Position numbers and translations under genes: made by a program. 64,000 nt of DNA, taken from positions 5,393,642 through 5,457,641 of the forward strand of contig OX442422.1 of NCBI GenBank assembly GCA_949361645.1, in the 5' to 3' direction. The number at the start of each line of letters is the position of its first letter. The stretch's first letter is position 1. Of the stretch, positions 1-11,619 are shown piece after piece. The notes below the pieces were generated by a model. It ran no database searches and was not told where the DNA came from. It saw only the letters and a list, made by a program, of their open reading frames with translations. The DNA comes from Spongilla lacustris. Taxonomy: Eukaryota > Porifera > Demospongiae > Spongillida > Spongillidae.

Positions 1-128
1 AATGGACTATGCAGAAAATCACTTGACAAACACATTCGACTGTACTTGATGCTTAACACCACCAAGCCATGGCAATGTACACAAGCATTAGTATGTCCCA
101 TTGACTTTACATGTGTAAAACGTCTTAT

Positions 129-130
<2 letters not shown>

Positions 131-203
<73 letters not shown>
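131..203. repeat. (CA)n microsatellite
   Basis: Uninterrupted CA dinucleotide run. It is missing or much shorter at the matching place in duplication copy 2 (about 11,780-11,800), so it expanded or contracted after the duplication. Confidence 0.97.
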
Positions 204-204
<1 letters not shown>

Positions 205-1337
205 CATTAGACCACTGCATTATGTGACTGTGTCTCTAGTTGCAGAATCTCACATCCTTGAAGTCCTGCTAACTGCTCAAGATATAGGATATCTCTGGCC
301 ACTCCTGGCACAGATTTTGATTATCTCCACACCTGTGGTGCACTGGCACTAACAAATACCACCCAATGGGTCAATTATGCTGAGATGATAGCAGTCTATG
401 GTGCAAGTATGCTCACAGTGAGTTTGTGGTATAAGCAAGCTCTTCCCATTCAAAAATAATATATTCCAAATAATGTCCTCATGCATATGGGCCATATATC
501 GTTGCATGTATATACATGTAAATGCAGCTGTGCATATTATATTGGTGGGGTTATGGATTTGAACGCAACATTGGTGTCTAGTAATGATGAGATATATAAT
601 GGACGTAAATGTAGTTACCTTCAATGTAGGACTAAATATATTGCATTTTTGCTTTTGATTTGCACCACTATTGCCTTCATCCTCCTTACAGTCATATCCC
701 TAGGCTGGAGCCTGCCCCCATCTGTCCTACTTACTGGTGCCTGATGTCTGCAAGCTTCCCGCCTCAGTGTGCCTCTCCAAGGTGGTGGATACACCATGAC
801 ATTGGAAGGCTGATCCATATTTAGAGTTGGGTATATGTGCTTGTAGTTCAACTGTATTGGGCATATAATTGTGCTGTTGATTTGACTTTGTACAACAATT
901 TGTGTGCTGGATTCTCCCCTTTCCATTCAAACACATCTTGATAGACATGCCCTATGAGATGAAGTCCTGTAGGGTCCCAAGTTATCTATGCTTACACTCT
1001 AGTACTGTGAAGCCACTAACACAAACACATACACACTCGCAAACAAACACACAAATCCCAACACACTCATCTAGAGCTTAGAAGCACTGTATTATCTAGT
1101 TTTTAATAGTGGTGAAGTTAAAGCTTTTGTTTGTATGTGTACCAGGCTGGTTACAGAGATATGGGCAGTAGCTACATGTATTTGTTTACATTCATTTGTT
1201 GATGAGCTTATCACATTAGTTGTGCTGCACATTTGCGCCTTCAGGGTTCACGTATCTGAATATATCATCCATCAACGCTCTTTCCGATTCCAGTGCTGCA
1301 GTGTTAACCTTCTTCCAGTGTTATGACTGTAAGAAGC

Positions 1338-1482
1338 TCCCTTGCCTTCCCCTCCTCTCCTTTCCTTCCCCTCCCCTCCCCTCCCCTCCTCTCCTCCCCT
1401 CCTTCCATTACCTCCTTTCCCTCCCCTCAGTCCCATCCCTCCTTCCACACTTCATGTCCTCTCATTCTCCTTTCCGCCTCAC
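1338..1482. repeat. Polypyrimidine (CCTT/CCCT) tract
   Basis: Nearly pure C/T strand of about 140 bases. The proline/serine-rich open frames across it follow from its composition and are not genes. A related tract is at 13,150-13,320 in the duplicate copy. Confidence 0.9.
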
Positions 1483-2189
1483 CCTTCCCTACTTGTGGGT
1501 TTCCCATGACTGCATTTTCTTCCCCCAAAAGATGAGGCATCTATGTTTAATCCAATGAAAACGTTTCCAAGGATTCTAACTTTTGTGGAGAGAAAGTGCC
1601 TTCGGTATGTAAATATGTATGCCCTCACAAACTCCTCCCAATTCCTTTCCTCCCTACAACCTTCTCTTCCACATTCCTTCCTTCCCTCCCCTCTCCCTTG
1701 TCCATATATACACCTGTAACCACATCATCACTCCTTTCCATGTGGTGGGGTGATGTGTATTTTTGGAATGATTGAGTGTGCTGGTTGTGTGCTTGGGATG
1801 ATGTGAATGTGTGCTGAGATGATGTAATGGTCATTTGCATTGTAGATACAGCACATCCAGTCTAATGTGCATACGTGTACATGTATGTGTGTTACACAAT
1901 CAAAGAAAATTGTTTAAACATGAACAAATAAGTGCTAAGTTACTGATTAAGTAATATGGGCTCAAACTAAGTGAAATTGCTGGGGTGATGTGTGTGCTAA
2001 GTTAGAGGCATTGCACATTTGATTGTGTAACATACATACATGTATGAATGCATTGCTTTATTTTAGCTGATTTACCATATTAATTTGACATTTTTAGGGC
2101 CCATGCAGTTCACTTCATCCTCTTGTCATCAATGTTCTGCCCAGCTCCAGTACTGCAGTGTTGACTTTCCTCCTTTGTTATGACAGTAA

Positions 2190-2600
2190 GAAGCTCCCTT
2201 CTCTCCCTCTCCTACTCCTTCCTCCCCTCCTCCCATCCTACCCTTCTTACTCCTCCCCTTTGCCTCATCACTCATCCCCTCCCTTCCCTCCTCCATCCCT
2301 TCCCTCCTCCCTCCCTTCCCTCCTCCCTCCCTTCCCTCCTCCCTCCCTTCCCTCCTCCCTCCCTTCCCTCCTCCCTCCCTTCCCTCCTCCCTCCCTTCCC
2401 TCCTCCCTCCCTTCCCTCCTCCCTCCCTTCCCTTTTCCCCTCCCTTCCCTCCTCCCCTCCCTTCCCTCCTCCCCTCCCTTCCCTCCTCTCCTCCCTTCCT
2501 CCCTCCCTTCCCTTCTCCCCTCCCTTCCCTCCTTCCTCTTCCTCCCTTTCTCCTCTCCTTCCTCCCTCTCTTTACCTTCCTCCCTCTTCCTTGTTACACA
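2190..2600. repeat. Polypyrimidine minisatellite (CTCCCTCCCTTCC)n
   Basis: About 410 bases of almost pure pyrimidine with a regular repeat of TCCCTCC/CTTCCC units from about 2,280 to 2,530. Long homopurine-homopyrimidine mirror repeats of this kind can form triplex (H-)DNA. Two overlapping Pro/Ser/Leu-only open frames span it; I treat both as composition artefacts. Confidence 0.92.
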
Positions 2601-3329
2601 ACACTACCTTCTCTTCCCCCAATGAGGTATCTACATTGTATATTTACTTCAGTAGAAGTGTTCTCAAGGATACCAGACTTTGGTTGAGAAAAGTACTGTC
2701 ATCTGTTGGTATGTAATAATATCATTCCTTCCTCACCCCTCCCTTCTCCATTGATTCCTCCTCTCTCCTGTCCCTTGTCCATATGTACACCTGTAACCAT
2801 ATTATCACTCCTATACATCAGATACCAACCATGTGATGGGTTGGTGGTCTATCACCATTGCAATCTAATCTGTGGATTGAAAGCTGCAATTTCTGTGCAA
2901 ATGAAACTATAAGGTGCATAAAAGCACACACCATGGATATGGCATGCTGCGTGTGTACGTGTGCGCATCATGTATGTAAGTGTGGGTATGCGTACATTGT
3001 TGTGTATACATGTGCCTTACCGATTGTCTTTTTCCTCCCCAGATTTACTGGTGTTATTTGCTACAATTCTATCTTCCAGTAGCAGTCAAATATACTTTAT
3101 GACTCGACCATCAAAGGGAGAGAGAATCCTCACTGCTGTGTGCGAGCTCAAAGTGCAGGAGATCACAGGCCACCCAGGCACAGATGTATTGAATATCTCT
3201 GCACCTGTGGGGCACTGGAGCTACCAAACTCCACCTACATGTAGGGCCAATTCAACAGTATACTGAGATCAGAGGGGATGGCAGAATATCATCACAGTGA
3301 GTTTGTGGTATAAGCTGAGTTTAATTCAT

Positions 3330-5272
3330 GAAGTTATAAGGCATTTCTAAAGTTACAACCGCAAACCGGCATTGAGGGTGCATCCACACTAGGTAATATT
3401 AGCAATTTAGAGAAGGAACGGGCAGGGGTGGGGGGAGGGGGGTGCTAGATGACAGGCCAAGGTGAACGATCCGAGAGAATGATGGCCTTAGAGATAGAGA
3501 GGGTAGGATGGGGAAGAGGAAGTAGTTGGGAGGGAGAGCAAGAATGGGGGTAGTTAAAAGCGATTGTGGAGGGGAGAGAGTGGGCATTGTTGGTGCTCTG
3601 CTTCAACATACATGTATATAACTAGAATTATGTGCACTCACTATAGGGGGAGAGCTAGAGTCCTTATCTCTGTTATTATTATTATTACACATGTTGTGAG
3701 TAGTTAATTATATATAAGTGGAACCACTTATTATTGTAGATTACCTGCCCCCATACTCCAACACATGTGATTTTCTGGAACTGAGATACTACTGATTTGG
3801 AGATATGTTGTTCCTGATATGTTCTTGCAACAGAACCTCAGCAGGTCCACTACCACTGAATGAGTTGTAATCTAAATTAAACAGGATATGCAATGAAGAA
3901 CAGCAAGAACACATTGCTTTAGCTATTAGAATGTACCTGACGCAGTGCACAGGTCAAAAGGCATACCATTAGAGAGCAAAAGGTGTAACAAATGCAGTTT
4001 TGTTCCATGACCCCTGAATCGCTCCAGTGTTTAAAAGTAGGTGGGTGTCATCAATTCTGGGCCAGCACAATGGGGGATGCCCTCGGTGCCATCAGTAACA
4101 CACGAATCACTTACTTCTGGTGAATAGGTAATCATCTTGCTGATGTGTTGGCTGACTGCTTCCTGTATCAATCTAATTTTACAGTAATAGGGGGGGTCTT
4201 AGGTATGACTTTGGTTTCTATCCCTCTCAGAATATGGAGGGCATTAAGAAACATAGGAAAACATGTATTTTAAATTTTTATACTAAGAGTAACCCCCCCT
4301 GTACAGTACCCTTGAAGTTTTACAAAACACGGATGTATACATGTACATAGGTATATACACCACCTATGGCACCATATAGCAGTAAAAGATAAACTAAGGA
4401 ATTAGGTATGTGTACTAGTCATATACTGCCTTAATTTACATCTTTCTTTCATTTAGGCATTGGCAAGAGCATACATATAATAAAAAATTGCGTAACGAAA
4501 GAAACATAGAAGTTCAAGGGTAGTCATTTATATGGTCCACCCATGCGTAAACGAGTTTCTCTAGATTGTTCTATCCAAGGTTAGATTTGCAATTTAGCAA
4601 GAGGCACAATTCAGGTTTTACACATTTTGGCTACCTTGGAATATCCTTTGTATCATCCTGTGTGGTAACAGTATTATCATATAATGTGCTGCACATTTAA
4701 CTTGTGTTGATGAAGCTGTAATTCACTGCTTTGATCCTCTTAAAATTTTATACAGCCAACGCTTTGGTCAGCATCAAGATTATGTACTGGTGCTCTTTCT
4801 AACTTTTGTTGAGATGCTATGGCCATATAAGAACCAAACTGTAAAAGCAGAAACATTAGCAATAGCACACACTATGATCCAATATGATGATACAAAGCAC
4901 ACCTTTCTATAAAACTGCAATCTTCCCCATTATCTAAAACTTACAGGTGTTTAAATGAATAAAGCACACAGCTACATGTAGAAGCTTACAATATTACATT
5001 TTGTAAGCACACTTTATTTAGCACAGAGGTTTTAATACCTGAACAGTATGCGCAATCATGTTGTGCAAGGTTACTTAACTGTAAAGGTATTGAGTGCACA
5101 CCCTCCATAACAAAACAAGAGAATCTACCCATATGTTGGTCCACTCTGACCTGGGAACTTGCATGCATTCCCTCTCTTAAAAGAGCAGTCTTTCTATGAA
5201 AATCTAGCCAAAAACTTGAGACAATTGAGTTGATAAGCACAACATGACATAAAAACATCAGTAACATAAGAG

Positions 5273-5275
<3 letters not shown>
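3330..5275. other. No recognisable gene
   Basis: Unique-looking AT-rich DNA. A purine-rich, G-run-bearing stretch at 3,405-3,570 matches 14,080-14,260 and marks the fading end of duplication A. A short C-rich motif at about 4,293-4,318 is the inverted partner of 5,793-5,835. I see no exon with supporting splice sites or protein similarity. Confidence 0.6.

Positions 5276-5276
<1 letters not shown>

Positions 5277-5343
<67 letters not shown>
5277..5343. repeat. (TG)n microsatellite
   Basis: TG dinucleotide run of about 65 bases ending in CGTGTG. It lies just outside the inverted repeat at 5,368-5,898. Confidence 0.97.
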
Positions 5344-5345
<2 letters not shown>

Positions 5346-5367
5346 GTTATTTTCTATTTTCCTTTTC

Positions 5368-5898
5368 TACCACTCTGATAATATGTACTGTGTCACACTG
5401 AATGTGAAAAACTGGTTTATAAGAGTATTAATACATTGCTTCTGTACCCCTTCACATTTCAAAAGCATACCTAGAATGCATAATTGACTATCAGTGGCAC
5501 AGTTAAATGCAGCCTTTTCCAACTTTAGGAGCTTAAAGCATTCAGTTCTAGCAGGCAAGAGATAAAGCCAATGAAAAGCAGGAGTACATTGCACTAGTAG
5601 ATGTTGCCACTATATCACTAATAGCTCAACTAAGTACATGTATTTATGCACAAAAAGCAACAGTATTTTTTTTTTGCAAAACACCATGAGTAAGATCACC
5701 TGATTTAAAGTAGCCTACACCTCCAAGGCATTTCCCCCCTTTAGACCTTGATTCTACTCATGCCGTCCTCTGTTTTATTCATTCACGATATATGCAAGAA
5801 CTTCAAGGGGTATGTACAGGGGGGTTGTGAGGGGTTAAAAAATCTTTGAAATTTATTTTCACATTCAGTGTGACCCAGTACATATTTTCAGAGTGGTA
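5368..5898. repeat. Inverted repeat, 43-base arms, 530 bp apart end to end
   Basis: Bases 5,368-5,410 (beginning TACCACTCTGATAATATG) are the near-perfect reverse complement of 5,856-5,898. The arms extend weakly outward through T-rich sequence. This is compatible with a small foldback or MITE-like element; I could not define target-site duplications. The interior has no gene. Confidence 0.6.
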
Positions 5899-5949
5899 GA
5901 AACAAGAAATTTAAAAAAAAGTGTAATAAGTCCCCCCCCCTAACAGTAA

Positions 5950-8570
5950 GCTGGTGTCTCCCAAAACTGCAATCACATAATAATAAAACAGTGATTATGC
6001 ATCCCCCCTTTGGATTTTGAGCACCACTCAGCATGTGGTGGGCCACATCCTCCACTCCAACATGCTCCAGTATCTCACTGCATGCAGTATTGCTGATGGG
6101 CCTTGTAGCTGCCACCTTCTCTAATAATATTGACAGGGCAACCAACCTTTATTGTCAACACACATTGCCCTACCAAACTTGTCTTATCCATATAAATAGT
6201 GCCTCTTGTCTTTTACCTTCAACTCTTTCCACACATCTTCCCTTAACAGCATCACAGCTGACCCAGATAGTTTTGTGTCGTGTCCTGCAAAAGAACCCAT
6301 CAACATTAAGGGCAGCTACATGTACACTGTCCTCAGATGAGGCTGTTTTGCTCAAGTGCTCACTTTGACCACATGGCCACAAGTGCACCCTGCTTTCCAC
6401 AGTTTGTTGGCTTACTATACTGCAGGCTGCAACTCCTATCCTCCAATTGCCCATGCTAGCAAGTGGTATTGCTCACCCTGATTTCTTGCCATTGTTATAT
6501 CACAGAATCTGAAGTTGCCTGTCAGATGGTAGTGTGCTCTTGACAAGCTCCAGCTGGAGTCATGACTAAGGAACAGCTTGTAGTACTCCCTCAGAACGCT
6601 AGCTATTCCTCCCTGGGCTTTGTGGCTTCCAATACTGCAGGCAGCAGTTGCCATCAGGCTCTTGAAGTTGTCTGGTCAACCACTTAAACATTTTAGACAT
6701 TGGATTGGAATGAATCTTGCCAGACTGATAAGTCCACATTCCTCAAATCCTCAACAGATATGCTAACTTTGGGGTAGCCATGCCTTTGATAATCATCACC
6801 AAAGTTGGGTCTGGGTATGTTTTCATGCTCCCGTATCACACTGCATACAGTACTTCTTTTCAATAACTGACATTCCACCGACCTTAATTGTCAACGCACA
6901 TTGCTGATTTCTGGCAGTGTGGGGGGTATTCTTCAAAGGGCTTCGGTGGCTTACTATACTGCTGGCTTTTTCACATTCTAACTGCTCACACAATTCAGTT
7001 TAAGACTCCTGAAGTAGCCTGGTTTACTGCTTGATGGTGGAAAGGGTGCTCTCGACAGGCATAACAACTGCCATTACGAGAGTTGTGATAAAGGAACTTG
7101 AAAACTTGCACTTGACACAGCCACAGCCTCAAACTAGATGTCCTTGGAGTAGGTATTACACAGAACAGCAAACTGCTTCGCCAGAAATGAAGCCTACAGG
7201 TGGAGAATTCAATACCTCTTGTCAAATTCATAATTTGATGTGATCCCACAAGTAGTGTCGTGTATCTACAACTTTGCTTCTCTGCCAGACCTCTGCACCA
7301 GCACATGGCTACCCCTCATCCTAGAGACTCAGCCTTGCTTTCTTGCTATCGTTATATCACAGAATCCTGTCAACTGCTTGATGATGGGTAGTATGTGCTC
7401 TTGACAAGCTCCAGAGTCATGGCTGATAAGGAACTTGACAGCTTGCTAAACCACTAGCTATTCACCACTGGGCTTTGTGGCTTCCAATAGTGCAGGCAAC
7501 AGTTGCCATCAGGCTCTTGAAGTTGTCTGGTCAACCACTTAATGATGAACTCAACAGTGTCTTCATGGGACACAATTTTGAGAGCGGTGCCATTACCAGA
7601 GTTATGATGAAGAAACTTAGCAGAATGCACTGGTGTGCATTTCAACACAGCCACAACCTCCAACTACTTGGAGTGAACGTCCACCAGAACAGCTACATGT
7701 AACTGTTTTCCCAGAAATGGCCCTGTAAAATGGTATGTTGTAGGCAGGAAGGTCCCATTGTTGAAGCAGTACTACAGGTGGAGACATCTTGCTGGCTCAT
7801 TAAGCATGACACTCGTTTTTTAATTCCAGGTCTCATGGCTACCAAACCATGACTCTTGCCAAACCCTTCATTCCTTGTGAATCTACAAATTCACTTCTCT
7901 GCCAGTATTTGCTCTAGCAGACCGCTACCTTGCAGCAAGTAATCATTCTAGGGGCTCAACTATTGCTTTCTTCAACAGTACCATAAAATGCTGCTGGTTC
8001 CGTGGTACCCCATGCAAACTCAACATTGCCTACATTCAAACGTTTTAGACATTCACTAGCGAATCTTGCCAGACTGATAAGTAAACATTCCTAACATCCT
8101 CAGCAAATATGCCAACTTTGGGGTAGCCATGTCTTTGATAATCATCACCAGAGCTGGGTCTGGGTATGTTTTCCTGCTCCCGTATCACACTGCACACAGT
8201 CCATCTTTTTAATAACTGACATTCCACCAACCTTAATTGTCAACGCACATCAGCTGCTTTCTGGCAGTGTGGGGGTATTCTTCGAAGGGCTTCGGTAGCT
8301 TCCTATACTGCTGGCATTCTAACTGCTCGCACAATTTTATATGGCACAGTTTCATACTCCTAAAGTAGCCTGGTTTAGCGCTTGATGGTGGGAAGGGTGC
8401 TCTTGACAGGCGCAACAACTGCTGTTACGATAGTGAACTTGAAAACTTGTACCCGACACAGCCACAACCTCAAACTACATGTACATGGAGTGGGTATTAC
8501 ACAGAACAGCAAACTGCTTCCCCAGAAATGGCCCTGCAAAATGGATGTGGGCAAGTAGGTCCCGTCCCAA
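5950..8570. repeat. Degenerate tandem repeat, ~1.35-kb period
   Basis: The sequence at 6,710-6,960 recurs at 8,060-8,310, and 7,030-7,200 recurs at 8,380-8,540, an offset of about 1,347 bases. A third partial copy covers 7,340-7,740 (compare 6,480-6,690 with 7,345-7,545). At about 7,758-7,800 there is a single copy of the 39-bp unit (TTGAAGCAGTACTACAGGTG) that is amplified next door, so it probably gave rise to the minisatellite. Short conserved antisense frames at 6,693-6,878 and 8,045-8,230 resemble each other but match no family I know. Confidence 0.7.
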
Positions 8571-9053
8571 TGTTGAAGCAGTACTTCTTGCTAACGTATT
8601 GAAGCAGTACTACAGGTGGGGACTTTTTGCTAACATATTGAAGCAGTACTACAGGTGGAGACTTCTTGCTAACATGTTGAAGCAGTACTACAGGTGGAGA
8701 CTTCTTGCTAACATATTGAAGCAGTACATGTACTACAGGTGGGGACTTCTTGCTAACATGTTGAAGCAGTACTACAGGTGGGGACTTCTTGCTAACATAT
8801 TGAAGCAGTACTACAGGTGGGGACTTCATTCTAACGTATTGAAGCAGTACTACAGGGGGGGACTTCTTGCTAACATGTTGAAGCAGTACTACAGGTGGGG
8901 ACTTTTTGCTAACATATTGAAGCAGTACTACAGGTGGGGACTTCTTGCTAACATGTTGAAGCAGTACTACAGGTGGGGACTTCTTGCTAACATATTGAAG
9001 CAGTACTACAGGTGGGGACTTCTTGCTAACATGTTGAAGCAGTACTACAGGTG
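8571..9053. repeat. 39-bp minisatellite, first block
   Basis: About 12 copies of a 39-bp unit that starts TTGAAGCAGTACTACAGGTG and ends GCTAACATG. Because 39 is a multiple of three, one plus-strand frame stays open (encoding LKQYYRWGLLANM repeatedly), and a minus-strand frame is open too. One unit carries a 6-base insertion (ATGTAC) near 8,728. I regard it as a satellite, not a gene, because the open frame starts and stops with the array. Confidence 0.93.
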
Positions 9054-9424
9054 AATTGTTGCCTTGGCCTGTTTTGGATCAATAAGGGTGGAGTGAGGAA
9101 GGTCCATGCACTGTAACATTATACAAGAGGCTGTGATTTTTACAGATGAGGAATATTCAAACGAAGCTGATACAGTGGGGTTGGGAATGGCAAGACCACC
9201 AAAGCGTGCTGGAAGAGCGAAAAGGTCCCTCTCAGTATCACTGATGCTGTCACGTCCTGTGATGGAGGGTATGAAATGGAGCCTGACTGCATCCTCAAGT
9301 GGCTGGAGTAATGAAGATATGTCAGGTATGGTGCGAATGAAGAAAGTCCAAAGCCCAGACACACCATTAACAAAGGCACAGTAAGCAGCATGAGGTTGAG
9401 TCTTGGCGATCAAGGATAAGTTGA
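9054..9424 (-). pseudogene. Retrotransposon ORF fragment inside the minisatellite
   Basis: The minus strand is open across the whole insert. It encodes a segment with AKTQPHAAYCAF near its start, then an IPDISSLLQPLEDAVRLHF stretch, then ALPARFGGLAIPNP. These are recognisable hallmarks of the region downstream of the polymerase domain in a reverse-transcriptase ORF family that I know from sponge and cnidarian genomes (from memory, not searched). No polymerase catalytic motif is present, so this is a fragment of about 124 residues. The minisatellite resumes immediately on both sides with only about two bases of the unit missing, so the fragment either inserted into an existing array or was trapped while the array expanded. 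Confidence 0.75.
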
Positions 9425-10482
9425 GACTTTTTGCTAACATGTTGAATCAGTACTACAGGTGGGGACTTCCTGCTAACATGTTGAAGCAGTACTACAGGTA
9501 GGAACTTCTTGCTAACATGTTGAAGCAGTACTACAGGTGGGGACTTTTTGCTAGCATGTCGAAGCAGTACTACAGGTGGGGACTTCTTGCTAGCATGTCG
9601 AAGCAGTACTACAGGTGGGGACTTCTTGCTAACATGTTGAAGCAGTACTACAGGTGGGGACTTCTTGCTAACATGTTGAAGCAGTACTACAGGTGGGGAC
9701 TTTTTGCTAACATGTTGAAGCAGTACTACAGGTGGGGACTTCTTGCTAACATGTTGAAGCAGTACTACAGGTGGGGACTTTTTGCTAACATGTTGAAGCA
9801 GTGCTACAGGTGGGGACTTTTTGCTAACATGTTGAAGCAGTGCTACAGGTGGGGACTTTTTGCTAACATGTTGAAGCAGTGCTACAGGTGGGGACTTTTT
9901 GCTAACATGTTGAAGCAGTGCTACAGGTGGGGACTTTTTGCTAACATGTTGAAGCAGTGCTACAGGTGGGGACTTCTTGCTAACATGTTGAAGCAGTACT
10001 ACAGGTGGGGACTTTTTGCTAACAAGTTGAAGCAGTACTACAGGTGGGGACTTCTTGCTAACATATTGAAGCAGTACTACAGGTGGGGAATTTTTGCTAA
10101 CATGTTGAAGCAGTACTACAGGTGGGGACTTTTTGCTAACATGTTGAAGCAGTGCTACAGGTGGGGACTTTTTGCTAACATGTTGAAGCAGTGCTACAGG
10201 TGGGGACTTCTTGCTAACATGTTGAAGCAGTACTACAGGTGGGGACTTTTTGCTAACAAGTTGAAGCAGTACTACAGGTGGGGACTTCTTGCTAACATAT
10301 TGAAGCAGTACTACAGGTGGGGAATTTTGCTAACATATTGAAGCAGTACTACAGGTGGGGATTTTTGCTAACATGTTGAAGCAGTACTACAGGTGGGGAC
10401 TTTTTGCTAACATGTTGAAGCAGTACTACAGGTGGGGACTTCTTGCTAACATGTTGAAGCAGTACTACAGGTGCATGGGGAC
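9425..10482. repeat. 39-bp minisatellite, second block
   Basis: About 27 further copies of the same 39-bp unit. Variants (TTCTT or TTTTT; TACTAC or TGCTAC; AACATG, AACATA or AACAAG) are ordered. The AACAAG variant at 10,021 recurs at 10,255, exactly 234 bases (six units) later with the same neighbours, so blocks of six units have been duplicated. The long plus-strand frame (9,517-10,341) is a by-product of the 3n period. Confidence 0.93.
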
Positions 10483-10489
10483 GTCTTGG

Positions 10490-11480
10490 TAACTGGTCAG
10501 CATGTATGGCCACCAACCAATGCCTCTTGTCAAATCCATCATTCAATGTGATCCCAGGAGTAGTGTCATGAAGTATTACTTTGCTTCTCTGCCAGTCTTT
10601 TGCACTAGCACATGGTTTACAATATTCCCAGCAGTATGGCCAGGCTGGCCATGAGTTGACACCCTTAGCTGATAACAAAGGTGCCTGTCTCATATCAGAA
10701 GCACTGCCTGTGGCAATGGGGAGACATGGTCATGCAAGAATACCTTCATTATATTGCCACACACACCCAAAGAAACACAACACTCTTACTACAACTAACC
10801 ATTATAGGAATCCAGCTACAGTCCAGTCCTCTGTTATAACCTGGTAGTGTGCACCCACAGTGTCTTGAATAGTTGTAAATCAATTACAATTCAGTTTAGT
10901 ACATGGACATTGGATTCAGGATCTGGCTCTGGGTGCAGACGTTGCATTAACTTCATCATCCAGTCTAAACAGCAATACAATGATAGGTATGCAATCTTTG
11001 GCCAGGCTGGCCATAAGTTGTTATCCTGAGCTCATAACAAAGTGCCTGTCTCATATCAGAAGCACTGCCTGTGGCAATGAGGAGACATGGTCATGCTAAA
11101 ATCCAGCTATAGTCCAGTCCACTAATAATACCTCGTAGAATGCACCCACAGTGTTTTGAAATTATCAATTCATAAAGCACTGCACCGATTGGACAACACA
11201 TGCTAGCAGTCAGTACTTCTTCAGTTCCTGGCAGCCTGTGTATTTCTTACAAGACTACACACATTACTGGTTATCCGGATCACAAATGTCAGCAGTGGGA
11301 GCAATGTCAATGGAACCACTTGGAACCAGAACAAGAAGAGGCAGCAGTTTTGGAGGTGCTTACGTTAATCTCCCATGCCAGCACTGGCTTGATGATTTGA
11401 TCCTATGGTTACCAACAGTCAACACAATCTACGTAGTACCAAATGAACAGCAGCATATAAGCAGTCCCATAATAGCATGA
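10490..11480. repeat. Tandemly duplicated non-coding segment
   Basis: The stretch around 10,625-10,740 (GGCCAGGCTGGCCAT, then GCCTGTCTCATATCAGAAGC) recurs at about 10,998-11,095. The following AATCCAGCTACAGTCCAGTCC region at 10,808 recurs at 11,099. I found no open frame worth calling. Sequence similar to the start of this segment (GGTTTACAATATTCCCAGCAG) follows the minisatellite directly. Confidence 0.6.
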
Positions 11481-11619
11481 ATTGAAAGCAAGAAGCTGAT
11501 TTACATGTACAAAGAAGTATCCTTTCAATCATAAGTGGATTCAATGTAAGTGGTATTCAGTATAACTTTAATTGTGGGTGGTAATTGATATTTATGTGTT
11601 GGATGGCAGTGTAAAGTGG

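Larger units (their letters stand above)
1..3330. repeat. Segmental duplication A, copy 1
   Basis: This block is repeated in the same orientation at about 11,620-14,010. Matching landmarks include the stretch after the CA repeat (218-345 against 11,815-11,955), the CTCCAGCC-type region (690-790 against 12,275-12,375) and the last 220 bases (3,100-3,320 against 13,790-14,010). Within the block the pyrimidine tracts at 1,340 and 2,190 are preceded by the same sequence (GTAAGAAGCTCCCTT), so it also contains an internal tandem duplication of about 850 bp. I see no convincing coding exon; the open frames are short or lie in simple sequence. Confidence 0.75.

Noticed and set aside
2158..2716. Pro/Ser/Leu-rich frames of 155 and 178 codons
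   Set aside because: Low-complexity translation of a pure pyrimidine tract in two frames at once.
5888..8230. Small frames conserved between tandem copies (such as 6,693-6,878 and 8,045-8,230)
   Set aside because: They are similar only because the DNA is duplicated. Other copies are disrupted, and no domain or splice support is seen.
8479..10341. Repeat-protein gene of 13-residue units
   Set aside because: The frame begins and ends with the satellite, is equally open on the other strand, and has no promoter, splice or flanking coding support. Kept as a finding, not called as a gene.
8571..10482. CRISPR-like array
   Set aside because: The units are contiguous tandem repeats without unique spacers, and the genome is eukaryotic.
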